A DNA stretch of 64,000 bases from Arcicella sp034931005 (GTDB lineage: Bacteria > Bacteroidota > Bacteroidia > Cytophagales > Spirosomataceae). The notes beneath the pieces are model-generated. The model was given only the letters and a program-made list of their open reading frames with translations. It searched no databases and had not been told where the DNA came from. Of this stretch, positions 35,232 to 43,742 are shown piece by piece; the stretch's first letter is position 1; every line of letters begins with the position of its first letter. The translations under genes were made by a program, and so were the position numbers. Where the stretch lies: the NCBI RefSeq assembly GCF_034931005.1, contig NZ_JAYGIN010000009.1:1-64000 (forward strand), written 5' to 3'.

Positions 35232-35864
35232 ATGCAAAACAACACACTCCTAACCGTTGCCAAACGCCTACAATCTATTGCTCAAGCAGGGATTTTTTAT
35301 AGTGACGACAAACCCTTCGACCGTGAGCGATACGAAGAAATTTCAGAACTTAGTGTTCAGATTTTAAGTCAATTAACGGATGAACCTATCGAAAAAATTG
35401 GCAACTTATTTACCCAAGAAAGAGACGGATACCAAACACCTAAAGTCGATATTAGAGCCGTCGTTTTTAATGAATCAGGTGAAATTTTGATGGTAAAAGA
35501 AAAAGTAGATGGTTGTTGGTCTTTACCTGGAGGCTGGGCAGATGTTGGCTATACTCCTGCGGAAGTTGCCGTGAAAGAAGTCCGTGAAGAAACAGGACTG
35601 GATGTTAAAACGATAAGAGTATTGGGTATTTTTGACAAGAGAAATCATCCACATCCACCTGAAGGTTGGTATGTTTATAAAATTTTCATTTTATGCGAAA
35701 AAATCGGAGGAGAAATTTCAAAAGATACCACTGAAACTTCTGACATTCAATATTTTGACTTGAAAAACTTACCTCCACTTTCTGAACCTCGAAATGTATA
35801 TAATCAAATAAAAATGATGTTTGAGTATCGGGACAATCCAGCAAAAGAAGTGTATTTTGATTAA
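35232..35864 (+). CDS. NUDIX hydrolase with N-terminal helical domain
   Basis: A 210-residue cytosolic protein. Residues about 1-65 form the helical Nudix_N-type domain (LLTVAKRLQSIAQAG, YEEISELSVQILSQL). The Nudix fold follows, with the box GWADVGYTPAEVAVKEVREE ending in TGL. The first box Glu is Tyr and the Arg is Lys, while the metal-binding REE is kept. Such proteins hydrolyse nucleoside diphosphate derivatives. Substrate is not predictable. Single gene. Confidence 0.88.
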   Translation: MQNNTLLTVAKRLQSIAQAGIFYSDDKPFDRERYEEISELSVQILSQLTDEPIEKIGNLFTQERDGYQTPKVDIRAVVFNESGEILMVKEKVDGCWSLPGGWADVGYTPAEVAVKEVREETGLDVKTIRVLGIFDKRNHPHPPEGWYVYKIFILCEKIGGEISKDTTETSDIQYFDLKNLPPLSEPRNVYNQIKMMFEYRDNPAKEVYFD

Positions 35865-35882
35865 GAAATCGGTATAAACAAA

Positions 35883-35910
35883 AATTGCCAACTTTTACAA
35901 GTTGGCAATT
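35883..35910. terminator. Bidirectional terminator between NUDIX and haloperoxidase genes
   Basis: AATTGCCAACTT and AAGTTGGCAATT form a 12-bp stem with loop TTAC, with A/T runs on both sides. Confidence 0.85.
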
Positions 35911-35933
35911 TTACTACTTCTAATTAAAATAAT

Positions 35934-37349
35934 TTATTTCTTAAATTTCAAAGTCAAAACATTTGCTCCGATTTTGCGACCTTCCGCCAAACCTGTTTCA
36001 TTATCTTGGCGAGTATGTATTCCTCCATAAAAACGAGAATTTGCTGATTCAATCGCAAATTGATTGAAGTTTTTGAACGAACGAGCTTTAAGTTCAACTC
36101 CTGTACTCGCATCCTTTGCACGACCTACGTGTGAGTTATCAACAAAGGCAAAGTTATCTCCAAAGAAATCTGTTAAAACTGCCGAAACCGCTCCCGATTG
36201 AGTAGCATGACCCGAAGGAAAACCAGGAAATGGAGGTGCTGGCCAAAAAGGTTTCCAGTTGGCATCTACCGTTCTTCTCAACATTGTATATGGACGCTCA
36301 TTATTGTACTGATATTTACATTTCCAACAATTAATGAAGGCATCATTAACTGTAATTCCTATACGAGCAAATGCTTCTGCTGACTTTCCTAATGCTGATT
36401 TCGTTTGTTTCACGGCGATATTAGCAATATTATAAGAGTGTCCTGGAGGCGTAAATGTTTCTACTGGATTGTCTGCCCACCAAACTGCAATTTCCTTTTC
36501 TTCAGCCGTTAAAGATTTGCTTTTTGTATAAACTTCAAAGTAAGTTGAAAAATACGGTGATATCAAAGAGGAAGAAAAAGAAATTGGCTTAGGCATTGTC
36601 ATATTCTGATTGGCAACAACAAATGTACGGTTGTTTCCCCAAGTTGGTTGCATTGGTATTTTTTGTCCGTTTTCAGTAGTCTGCCATGCTCCATCAAATA
36701 CTGGAACTACATAACTTGCAGGAAAATTGCGTTTATACCCTTCATGACCTCCATCTGTTTTTGACCACTCAAAAATAGCATTGGCAATATCTTGACCTAA
36801 TTTTTCAGAACGGTCAACAACGTCTTGAGCAATACTTACTTTATAGGACGTTTTCAAAACAGTTTCGAGTGAGTCAATTATTCTTTTATTGGCAACTGCT
36901 TGTGGACGAGACGCTTCAGCATATAATGCTCTTAATATTGTAGCTTCTGCGGCATTCGCACTTAAAGCCCAATGATAATCTTTTCCAGATTCTGGTTTTG
37001 GCAATGTTGCTAAACCAGCCAATTGTCCTGCTAATGATTGGTTATTAGTTAATCCTCCAACAATGGACTCATACATTGTTAAGCCACCATACGCATAGGC
37101 ACGTGCCGCAACGGGTGGTGTGTATCCTGCCGTTTGTTTGGTAAGTTTCAACTGTAAATCTGCCCATAAAGTAGCGACTTCTCCAGAAAATTTATTGGCA
37201 GGAGACGAATCAACTACTGGCTCTGGCGTAACTGCGTCCTCTTTTACTTTACAAGAATCTATAAATAGAGCTAAAGCAATTAAAGTAAGCCAATGCGATG
37301 TTTTTTTAATAATACTCCCAGAAGAAGGAATGAGTCTATGTGATTTCAT
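35934..37349 (-). CDS. Vanadium-dependent haloperoxidase-like PAP2 lipoprotein
   Basis: A 471-residue protein. The leader ends in LFIDSC, a lipobox with Cys at about 33. The C-terminal half carries the PAP2/haloperoxidase signatures PSGHAT (near 381) and SRFYGGIHTRQDNE (near 441), which bind vanadate or phosphate. The family includes haloperoxidases and acid phosphatases, and sequence reading cannot separate the two. The lipid anchor places it on the periplasmic or outer surface. Monocistronic. Confidence 0.87.
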   Translation of the reverse strand: MKSHRLIPSSGSIIKKTSHWLTLIALALFIDSCKVKEDAVTPEPVVDSSPANKFSGEVATLWADLQLKLTKQTAGYTPPVAARAYAYGGLTMYESIVGGLTNNQSLAGQLAGLATLPKPESGKDYHWALSANAAEATILRALYAEASRPQAVANKRIIDSLETVLKTSYKVSIAQDVVDRSEKLGQDIANAIFEWSKTDGGHEGYKRNFPASYVVPVFDGAWQTTENGQKIPMQPTWGNNRTFVVANQNMTMPKPISFSSSLISPYFSTYFEVYTKSKSLTAEEKEIAVWWADNPVETFTPPGHSYNIANIAVKQTKSALGKSAEAFARIGITVNDAFINCWKCKYQYNNERPYTMLRRTVDANWKPFWPAPPFPGFPSGHATQSGAVSAVLTDFFGDNFAFVDNSHVGRAKDASTGVELKARSFKNFNQFAIESANSRFYGGIHTRQDNETGLAEGRKIGANVLTLKFKK

Positions 37350-37702
37350 ACGTAAGAAATATAATGGTTTGAATTATTACGACATGACTATTATAATAAA
37401 TTCTTAACAGTCGTTCTGCAAATTTCTTGCCATAACTTTAGATTGTCGATTATACAAATTTGAGTGTCAAGTAAATGACTGAATAATTAGAATTATCAAT
37501 ACTCAAGAATTAATAGAAGTTAAAAAAGGAAGGAATAAGAAGTGCAAAAATAAATACTCCTCACAATGATTGCAAGGAGTATATTTTTTATTTAATAGCA
37601 AGAAACTTCAGCTTGAGTGTTTAGGTACTTTATGTAGTTATGACTACATTTAAGAGGAAAGTCACAAATCTTTGCTATTTTTTTCAGACAAAGTAAATAT
37701 TT
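37350..37702. other. Gap with terminator and small palindrome
   Basis: ATACTCCT (37554-37561) pairs with AGGAGTAT (37575-37582) and has T-rich flanks, a likely terminator for the SDR operon read from the right. TGTAGT-TATG-ACTACA at 37633-37648 is a small perfect palindrome. No gene was seen. Confidence 0.5.
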
Positions 37703-38494
37703 CTACTTTTTTCTGACCATTCTGTAAACCAAAGTAGGTAAAAATCGCTTGAGATATACGCCCATTACTTCGTAAATTCCACCGATATAAACTTCTTTTT
37801 TATTGTTTTTTATGGCTCTTAAAGCTTTTTGAGCAAATACATCTGGCATCATTCCATTGGCTTGATTATCGTCCATCTTACCGTGTTTATTACCCGAAGA
37901 ATCTAAAGCATTAAAGGATATTTGAGTTTTGATATACCCTGGGCAAATGGTAGTTACATTGATATTATCTTGCCAAACCTCCGCTCGTAAAGAATCAAAA
38001 AAGGCAATAATAGCGTGTTTGGCAGCCCCATATCCTCCACGTAAAGGCACGCCGATCTTACCTGCAATGCTACTGATTACGATAAAATGTCCCGATTTTC
38101 TTTCGGTTAAATGCGGTAAAAGTGCTTGTGTAAAAGAGACGACACTAAAGAAATCCAATTCCATCAAATCACGATACACCTGAAATTTTGTATCTTTCAC
38201 ATACGAACGTTGTGACACACCCGCATTCTGAACAATAAAATCTATTTGTCCGAAATAATCCAAAACAGTATGAACTTTTGCAGGGAATTTATCAAATTCC
38301 ATCATATCCATCGGTAAAACCAATACATCACTCTCAGCTAAACCTGTGGCTTCAGCAACTCGTTGCAACTCATTTTCACGTCTTGCAGAAAGGATAAGTT
38401 TTGCACCTTCCTTCGCAAATTGATACGCAAGAGCTTCGCCAATACCTGACGAAGCTCCTGTTATCCAAACGATTTTGTTTTTAAGATTAATCAT
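37703..38494 (-). CDS. SDR family oxidoreductase
   Basis: A 263-residue classical short-chain dehydrogenase: cofactor loop GASSGIGEA at about 14-22, NAG at about 91-93, catalytic Ser in VISSIAG, and Tyr-x-x-x-Lys as YGAAK near 155-159. The C-terminus is hydrophobic and basic (VYLKRFLPTLVYRMVRKK), suggesting membrane contact as in DhrS7-like reductases. NADP(H) use is likely. It starts only 2 bp after the HNH gene on the same strand, so it probably belongs to the same transcript. Confidence 0.9.
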   Translation of the reverse strand: MINLKNKIVWITGASSGIGEALAYQFAKEGAKLILSARRENELQRVAEATGLAESDVLVLPMDMMEFDKFPAKVHTVLDYFGQIDFIVQNAGVSQRSYVKDTKFQVYRDLMELDFFSVVSFTQALLPHLTERKSGHFIVISSIAGKIGVPLRGGYGAAKHAIIAFFDSLRAEVWQDNINVTTICPGYIKTQISFNALDSSGNKHGKMDDNQANGMMPDVFAQKALRAIKNNKKEVYIGGIYEVMGVYLKRFLPTLVYRMVRKK

Positions 38495-38496
38495 GT

Positions 38497-38928
38497 TTAT
38501 TCTTCTGATGGCGGATGTTCACCAATAGAAATCAATGCACGTCTAAGGTTTTTGACAGGAGTACGATTTAACTTTAAACCTTCGGTAGTTGCACGACCAA
38601 TGGCAGTTTTACCAATGATTATCGTTAAAGATTCATCCCAAATGAAATGGTCTGTCCAATTCATTTTTCGAGGATTGTAGAGGATAGAGATTGCTTGGGA
38701 AACAACATCTATAAATTCTGTTTTGTCAGATTTATAGATGTTGCATCCAATACAGGCGTAAGCCAAATTGTCAAGTTCATTTGAACCACTTTTCGACCGA
38801 GGTATGATATGTTCAATCGAAAAAAGTTCAGTGGAAAAATCGGAAGGACATTTACAATATTCACAATATCCTTTTGAACGCTTGATAATCAATTGCTTAG
38901 AACTGGCAGAAATATGAGTTTTAGCCAT
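38497..38928 (-). CDS. HNH endonuclease
   Basis: The internal start MAKTHISASS gives 143 residues. The HNH fold shows CEYC, the catalytic SIEHIIPRSKSG and the second zinc pair CIGCN. The start overlaps the upstream gene's stop in the octamer ATGGCTAA, which implies translational coupling to it. No methylase is present. The pair is a compact cassette of the type dispersed in cyanobacteria and Bacteroidota (from memory; check needed). The cleavage target is unknown. Confidence 0.87.
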   Translation of the reverse strand: MAKTHISASSKQLIIKRSKGYCEYCKCPSDFSTELFSIEHIIPRSKSGSNELDNLAYACIGCNIYKSDKTEFIDVVSQAISILYNPRKMNWTDHFIWDESLTIIIGKTAIGRATTEGLKLNRTPVKNLRRALISIGEHPPSEE

Positions 38929-39298
38929 TTGCCAAATTGATATCAAGTTGCTTCATTAATTCACGCACAGATACGTTTCTCAAGCGAGCAAGTGCCGCTA
39001 AATACTTAACACGATTGGTATTTAATTTTTCTGTTTTTTCAAGTAAAATCAATAATTCATCGTATTCAGAAGCTATGAGAGTTTCGTCCAAACGTTTTTT
39101 GTTAAGCATTCTAAAACGTTCTACCTGCTTTAAGGGTAAACTTTTATTTATTTTCTCTAACAATAAAGCCTCTTGTCGTTGTTGATTAGATACTTCACGA
39201 CGAACCCTCAAAGACATTACATTGTCTATAAAAATATCAAGAGAACGATTATCTAAACGCTCTACTTCATGAAAAAGGGTACTCATTGTTGTACTCAT
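38921..39298 (-). CDS. Partner protein of the HNH endonuclease
   Basis: A 125-residue helical, charged protein with no membrane segment. It is Leu/Lys/Arg-rich, with a C-terminal conserved-looking helix (LAALARLRNVSVRELMKQLDI). It is translated just before and coupled with the HNH gene, so it may modulate the nuclease or target it. An alternative start is the second Met (39286). No family was recognised. Confidence 0.75.
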   Translation of the reverse strand: MSTTMSTLFHEVERLDNRSLDIFIDNVMSLRVRREVSNQQRQEALLLEKINKSLPLKQVERFRMLNKKRLDETLIASEYDELLILLEKTEKLNTNRVKYLAALARLRNVSVRELMKQLDINLANG

Positions 39299-39314
39299 TT
39301 GCTTTAGTTTTAAA

Positions 39315-39344
39315 CAAAAATAAACTTTTAAAGAATACTACCAA
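39315..39344 (-). promoter_or_regulatory. Promoter of the HNH cassette
   Basis: On the minus strand, TTG (39342-39344), a 19-bp spacer and TATTTTTG (39315-39322) precede the first gene by 16 bp. Confidence 0.65.
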
Positions 39345-39359
39345 AATCGTTTTAAAGAA

Positions 39360-41504
39360 CTACTCCCCTACCCCAACCAAATTCAACATAAACGCATATT
39401 CTCTTGCCACTTCATGAAAACGCTTGAAACGTCCCGAAGCACCACCGTGTCCTGCATCCATATCGCAATGAAAAAGGAGAATATTTTTATCCGTTTTCAA
39501 AGCTCTGAGTTTAGCAACCCATTTGGCTGGCTCAAAATACTGCACTTGCGAATCATGAAAACCTGTGGTTATCAACATATTAGGATAATCTTTTTTCACG
39601 ACATTATCAATCGGAGAATACGATTTCATATAGTCGTAATAAACTTTATCTTTCGGATTTCCCCACTCTTCCCACTCGCCCGTTGTCAACGGAATTGTTT
39701 CGTCTAACATCGTCGTAACTACGTCCACAAACGGCACGCCCGCCAAAATGCCTTTGTATAAATCTGGACGTAAATTGGTAATTGCTCCCATCAATAAACC
39801 ACCCGCAGAACCTCCATTGGCAAATAATTTATCTTTTGAAGTCCATTTTTCTTTGATTAAAAATTCCGAAACGTCGATGAAGTCATTAAACGTATTCATC
39901 TTTTTCAACAATTTTCCATCTTCATACCATTGGCGACCCATTTCTTGTCCTCCACGAATATGAGCAATGGCAAAAGCAAAACCACGATTCATCAAACTCA
40001 AACGAGCCGCCGAGAAATATGGGTCAGTAGAATAACCATACGAACCATAAGCGTATTGCAAAAGTGGCTGCGAGCCGTCTTTCTTAAACCCTTTTTTGTA
40101 AACAATTGATATTGGCACTTTTACACCGTCACGAGCCGTAGCAAAAAGGCGTTCAGTTACGTAATTCTCTTTGTCAAATTCGCCTAAAACGTCCTGTTCT
40201 TTCATCAATTTTTCTTCTTTCGTATCCATATTATAGTCGAAAGTAGAACTTGGCGTAGTCATTGAAGTATAAAAAAAACGAAGCGTATTTGTCTCAAAAT
40301 CAGGGTTTGCACTCACACCTGCATCATAAGCAGGTTCATCAAATTTTACGTAATGTTCTTTTTTATCGGTCTGATTAATGATTCTCAAATGCAAAAGAGC
40401 GTTACTTCTTTCTTGCAAAACCAGATGATTTTTGAAAACTTCCATACCGTCCAAATACGTATCAGCACGATGCGGAATTACTTCTTTCCAGTTTTTCATA
40501 TCCGCAGTTTTGCCTTCTTCTACTTCCATCAATTTGAAATTTGAAGCTCCATCTGCATTAGTACGAATATAAAATTTACTACCAAAATGTTCAATATAAT
40601 ACTGTAAACCGTGTTTTCTTGGAAAGAATGTTACAAATTCGCCCGTAGGATTTGAAGCATCCAATAAACGATATTCCGATGAAATTCCGTTATGGTCAGA
40701 CACCGAAATGATGTATTTCTTAGATTTTGTTCTACCAATTCCCGTATAAAATTGTGGGTCTTTTTCGGTATAAACCAAGACATCGGTTTTAGGGTCAGTT
40801 CCCAACACGTGGCGATACGCTTTGGTAGCAAGCAAAGTCTGTTGGTCACGAATCATGTAAAAAATCGTCTTGTTATCTGCCGCCCACGCATACGAACCAC
40901 CTTCAGTATTTTTGATTTCGTCTTTGAGAATTTTTCCTGTTTTTAAATCTTTAAATTTCAAGGTATAATTTCTACGGCTAACATCATCAACACCATAAGC
41001 CATAATTTCTTCATTATCCGTAATTTCGTAACCGCCAATATTGAAATAACTTTTGCCTTTTCCCATCGCATTGCCATCCAAAAGGATTTCTTCAGTTCCT
41101 TCCAAAGAACCTTTTTTACGACAATAAACTGGATATTCTCCGCCTTCTACGTATTTTGAGTAGTAGTAATAATCACCATCTTTTACGGGTACAGATTCGT
41201 CTTGCTCTTTCACACGCCCTTTCATTTCATTGAAAAGTTTTTCTTGTAAGCTCTTTGTTGGAGCCATTACAGTATCAGTGTAGGCATTTTCTGCTTCGAG
41301 GTATTTGATAACTTCTGGGTTTTCGGGGTCGTTCAACCAATAATAATTGTCTTCACGAGTATCTCCGTGCAGCGTCATCGGGTGTGGCTTAATAGCTGCC
41401 ACAGGAGCTTTAATTACGTCTGGATTCATTATAACTGCTTTTTTTTCTTCTTTACACGATGCTAATAATAAAGCAACGCCAATCGTTAAAGATAAGTTTT
41501 TCAT
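39360..41504 (-). CDS. S9A prolyl oligopeptidase / oligopeptidase B lipoprotein
   Basis: A 714-residue serine peptidase. The leader MKNLSLTIGVALLLASC is a lipoprotein signal with Cys at 17. Residues about 40-440 form the seven-blade propeller, and the hydrolase domain has the nucleophile in GGSAGG (near 552), the Asp in FHDSQVQ and the His in DAGHGG near the end. The family cleaves short peptides after basic residues or proline. The lipid anchor is common in Bacteroidota. Confidence 0.92.
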   Translation of the reverse strand: MKNLSLTIGVALLLASCKEEKKAVIMNPDVIKAPVAAIKPHPMTLHGDTREDNYYWLNDPENPEVIKYLEAENAYTDTVMAPTKSLQEKLFNEMKGRVKEQDESVPVKDGDYYYYSKYVEGGEYPVYCRKKGSLEGTEEILLDGNAMGKGKSYFNIGGYEITDNEEIMAYGVDDVSRRNYTLKFKDLKTGKILKDEIKNTEGGSYAWAADNKTIFYMIRDQQTLLATKAYRHVLGTDPKTDVLVYTEKDPQFYTGIGRTKSKKYIISVSDHNGISSEYRLLDASNPTGEFVTFFPRKHGLQYYIEHFGSKFYIRTNADGASNFKLMEVEEGKTADMKNWKEVIPHRADTYLDGMEVFKNHLVLQERSNALLHLRIINQTDKKEHYVKFDEPAYDAGVSANPDFETNTLRFFYTSMTTPSSTFDYNMDTKEEKLMKEQDVLGEFDKENYVTERLFATARDGVKVPISIVYKKGFKKDGSQPLLQYAYGSYGYSTDPYFSAARLSLMNRGFAFAIAHIRGGQEMGRQWYEDGKLLKKMNTFNDFIDVSEFLIKEKWTSKDKLFANGGSAGGLLMGAITNLRPDLYKGILAGVPFVDVVTTMLDETIPLTTGEWEEWGNPKDKVYYDYMKSYSPIDNVVKKDYPNMLITTGFHDSQVQYFEPAKWVAKLRALKTDKNILLFHCDMDAGHGGASGRFKRFHEVAREYAFMLNLVGVGE

Positions 41505-41583
41505 TAGAAATAGTTTTGATGATGAGATAATATTGCTTTAAAATTAACCAAAATTTAAGAACATTGTTGATATATTTACACCT

Positions 41584-41671
41584 GTAATTCGGACAGCCTT
41601 GTCCGTAGTCAATATTTACATTCGTCTATTACCAACATTTATATTTAAGCGGACACGGCTGTCCGTATTAC
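41584..41671. repeat. REPIN-like element (GTAA...TTAC) upstream of recX
   Basis: The left arm GTAATTCGGACAGCCTTGTC and the right arm (reverse complement GTAATACGGACAGCCGTGTC) are each hairpins of the CGGAC/GTCCG type. The element ends 2 bp before the RecX start codon, so it forms most of its 5' region. Confidence 0.75.
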
Positions 41672-41673
41672 AA

Positions 41674-42126
41674 ATGAATAAAGAAGCCCTCGTAAAAGCT
41701 GCCAATTTTTGTGCATATCAAGAACGTACCCAAAAAGAAGTTCGTAGTAGATTAGCAGAATTAGACATACTTGGCGATGAAACTGAGGAGATTATCGTGT
41801 GGTTGATTGAAAATAATTACCTCAATGAAGAACGTTTTTCCAGAATATTTGCAGGAAGCAAATTTCGACAAAAACAGTGGGGACGCATCAAAATTCGGCA
41901 AGAATTAAAAATGCGTGGCGTTTCGGATTATTGTCTTCGGGCAGGAATGAGTGAAATTGATGACGATGATTATATGAATACTTTACAAGAAATTATCGAA
42001 AAAAAATCTCGTGAAATTAAAGACAGTGATAAATTAGTCAGAAAGCAAAAATTAGTCAGATTTGCCCTTAGTAGAGGTTTTGAACAAGATTTAGTATTTG
42101 ATACGGTAAATAGATTTTTGAAATAA
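41674..42126 (+). CDS. recX: RecX family regulatory protein
   Basis: From the internal ATG (MNKEALVKAANFCAY) the protein has 150 residues in three tandem three-helix repeats, typical of RecX (RTQKEVRSRLAEL, FRQKQWGRIKIRQELKMRGV, VRFALSRGFEQDLVFDTVNRFL). RecX modulates RecA filaments. recA is not adjacent. The upstream in-frame part translates a REPIN-like element and is rejected. Confidence 0.88.
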   Translation: MNKEALVKAANFCAYQERTQKEVRSRLAELDILGDETEEIIVWLIENNYLNEERFSRIFAGSKFRQKQWGRIKIRQELKMRGVSDYCLRAGMSEIDDDDYMNTLQEIIEKKSREIKDSDKLVRKQKLVRFALSRGFEQDLVFDTVNRFLK

Positions 42127-42161
42127 AATTCAAAATCATCTACAATGTGTCGCAGAAAAAC

Positions 42162-42266
42162 AGACCACAGATTTTACTGATTCTACAGATTTACGTCCAC
42201 AATGGAATTGAGAAAATTAAAGTAAATCAGCGAAAATCTGTCAAATCTGTTTTATCAGTGGTCTAA
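42162..42266. repeat. Empty copy of the GxxExxY-associated repeat
   Basis: AGACCACAGATTTTACTGAT on the left and the reverse complement of TAGACCACTGATAAAACAGA on the right bracket about 40 bp without a gene. The right arm shares AATCAGCGAAAATCTGT with the repeats flanking the GxxExxY gene. Confidence 0.75.
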
Positions 42267-42281
42267 ATTATTTTTGCTACT

Positions 42282-42312
42282 TTTTGTCAAAACAAAATTT
42301 CAGATTACCTTT
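42282..42312 (+). promoter_or_regulatory. Promoter of the tyrosine leader/aminotransferase unit
   Basis: TTTTG (42282-42286), an 18-bp spacer and TACCTTTG (42305-42312). The leader ORF starts 5 bp after the -7 box, so the mRNA is nearly leaderless. Confidence 0.75.
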
Positions 42313-42317
42313 GTCCC

Positions 42318-42371
42318 ATGCAAAACGCAAACAACACATATCCAAACTACTATTACTACTACGGTCAGTAA
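42318..42371 (+). CDS. Tyrosine-rich leader peptide (17 residues)
   Basis: MQNANNTYPNYYYYYGQ, with six Tyr of 17 residues and five in a row encoded by TAC TAT TAC TAC TAC. It lies right after a strong promoter and right before a pair of mutually exclusive hairpins. This is the layout of a ribosome-mediated attenuator that senses charged tRNA-Tyr. The downstream gene encodes an aromatic-type aminotransferase. Confidence 0.85.
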   Translation: MQNANNTYPNYYYYYGQ

Positions 42372-42446
42372 GAGTCGGGTGTGTTCAAACAGAAATAAAG
42401 AACTAATTATACACAAGCCGACTCCGCAAGAGTTGGCTTTTTTTAT
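42372..42446 (+). promoter_or_regulatory. Transcription attenuator (antiterminator/terminator)
   Basis: Segment 2 (GAGTCGG at 42372-42378, then GTGTGT) can pair with segment 3 (ACACA at about 42411, then CCGACTC at 42418-42424). Segment 3 (AGCCGACTC at 42416-42424) can instead pair with segment 4 (GAGTTGGCT at 42430-42438), which is followed by TTTTTTT. Segment 2 touches the leader stop codon, so a ribosome finishing the leader would block it and allow termination. A ribosome stalled at the Tyr codons would leave it free. Confidence 0.85.
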
Positions 42447-42455
42447 TTATTTGAG

Positions 42456-42539
42456 TTATTAGTTACTGGTTATTAGTTATTAGAAAATTCTGATGGCGTA
42501 CACCAATCTCTAATAACCAATAACCAATAACTAATGACT
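42456..42539. repeat. Heptamer-phased inverted repeat before the aminotransferase
   Basis: The left arm is ttattag, ttactgg, ttattag, ttattag (42456-42483). The right arm is aataacc, aataacc, aataact, aatgact (42512-42539). The last heptamer contains the aminotransferase ATG. Confidence 0.85.
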
Positions 42540-43703
42540 GTTTCTCCCGCTTCCCGAATGAATTTGGTTCAAGAATATTACTTCTCGACCAAGCTAAAAC
42601 AAATTGCCGAAATGCGTGCATCGGGCATTGATGTCTTGAATTTAGGCATTGGTAGCCCCGACCTCCCTCCTTCTGCTGAAACCATTGCAGCACTTTCAAC
42701 GTCTGCTCTGAATCCTAAAAATCATGCTTATCAAAGCTACGTGGGGATTCCTGCTTTGCGTGAGGCAATGGCTGATTTTTATCAAACGGCTTATGGTGTT
42801 TCTTTAAATCCTGTTAATGAAATTCTACCTTTGATTGGCTCAAAAGAAGGCGTAATGCACATTTCAATGGCATATTTAGAAACTGGCGATGAAGTTTTAG
42901 TACCCAATCCAGGCTATCCAACTTATCGTGCTGCCTCTTTATTGACAGGTGCAACGGTGGTTAATTATGACCTTTCGGAAGCAAATGGGTGGTTGCCAGA
43001 TTTGAAGGAATTGGCGAAAAAAGATTTATCAAAAGTGAAATTAATGTGGGTCAATTATCCTCACATGCCAACGGGTGCAAAGGCGAATAAAGGCTTTTTT
43101 GAGGAATTAAGGGATTTCGCATTGGCTCATAACATTCTGATTGTCAATGATAATCCATATAGTTTTATTCTGAATGATGACCCGCAAAGTATTTTGTCGG
43201 TTGAAGGAATGAAAGATGTGGCGTTGGAATTGAACTCGCTTTCAAAATCGCACAATATGGCGGGTTGGCGTGTAGGAATGGTGGCAGGGAAAGCGGAGTT
43301 TATCAATCCTGTTTTACGTTTTAAATCTAATATGGATTCTGGAATGTTTTTACCTTTACAAATGGCGGCGGTTCAAGCTTTGAAAAATGACAAAACTTGG
43401 TTTGATGAGTTGAACCGTGTTTATAGAGAACGTCAGCAAAAAGTTTTTGAAATGATGGATTTACTTGACTGCCAATACGATAAGAATCAGTCGGGAATGT
43501 TTGTTTGGGCAAAAATTCCTACAAAATATACAACTGGCTACGAATTATCGGATGAAATTTTAGAAAAAGCAGCGGTATTTATTACTCCAGGTGGAATTTT
43601 CGGAACGGCAGGAGATGGCTATATTCGTACTTCGCTTTGTGCTGAAATTTCTCTTTTTGAAGAATCAATTTTGAGAATTCGGAAAGCTTTGGGGATTTGC
43701 TAA
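42534..43703 (+). CDS. PLP aminotransferase class I/II, aromatic-type
   Basis: A 389-residue fold-type I aminotransferase: cofactor lysine in SLSKSHNMAGWR near residue 241, and substrate Arg in YIRTSLC near 364. N-terminal SRMNLVQEYYFSTKL matches the Bacteroidota aminotransferase usually found with pheA and tyrA (from memory), so Phe/Tyr transamination is likely. Here the gene stands alone, but the Tyr attenuator in front supports a tyrosine-biosynthetic role. The next ATG (residue 9) is a possible but less likely start. Confidence 0.85.
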   Translation: MTVSPASRMNLVQEYYFSTKLKQIAEMRASGIDVLNLGIGSPDLPPSAETIAALSTSALNPKNHAYQSYVGIPALREAMADFYQTAYGVSLNPVNEILPLIGSKEGVMHISMAYLETGDEVLVPNPGYPTYRAASLLTGATVVNYDLSEANGWLPDLKELAKKDLSKVKLMWVNYPHMPTGAKANKGFFEELRDFALAHNILIVNDNPYSFILNDDPQSILSVEGMKDVALELNSLSKSHNMAGWRVGMVAGKAEFINPVLRFKSNMDSGMFLPLQMAAVQALKNDKTWFDELNRVYRERQQKVFEMMDLLDCQYDKNQSGMFVWAKIPTKYTTGYELSDEILEKAAVFITPGGIFGTAGDGYIRTSLCAEISLFEESILRIRKALGIC

Positions 43704-43710
43704 TAAAAAA

Positions 43711-43737
43711 AGAGACAAGGCAATGCCTTGTCTCTAC
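43711..43737. terminator. Palindromic terminator with a GTAG end
   Basis: AGAGACAAGGCA and TGCCTTGTCTCT form a perfect stem around one A. A-runs precede and T-rich sequence follows, so it can serve both convergent genes. Read on the minus strand it begins GTAG, like the REP elements. Confidence 0.8.
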
Positions 43738-43742
43738 TGATT

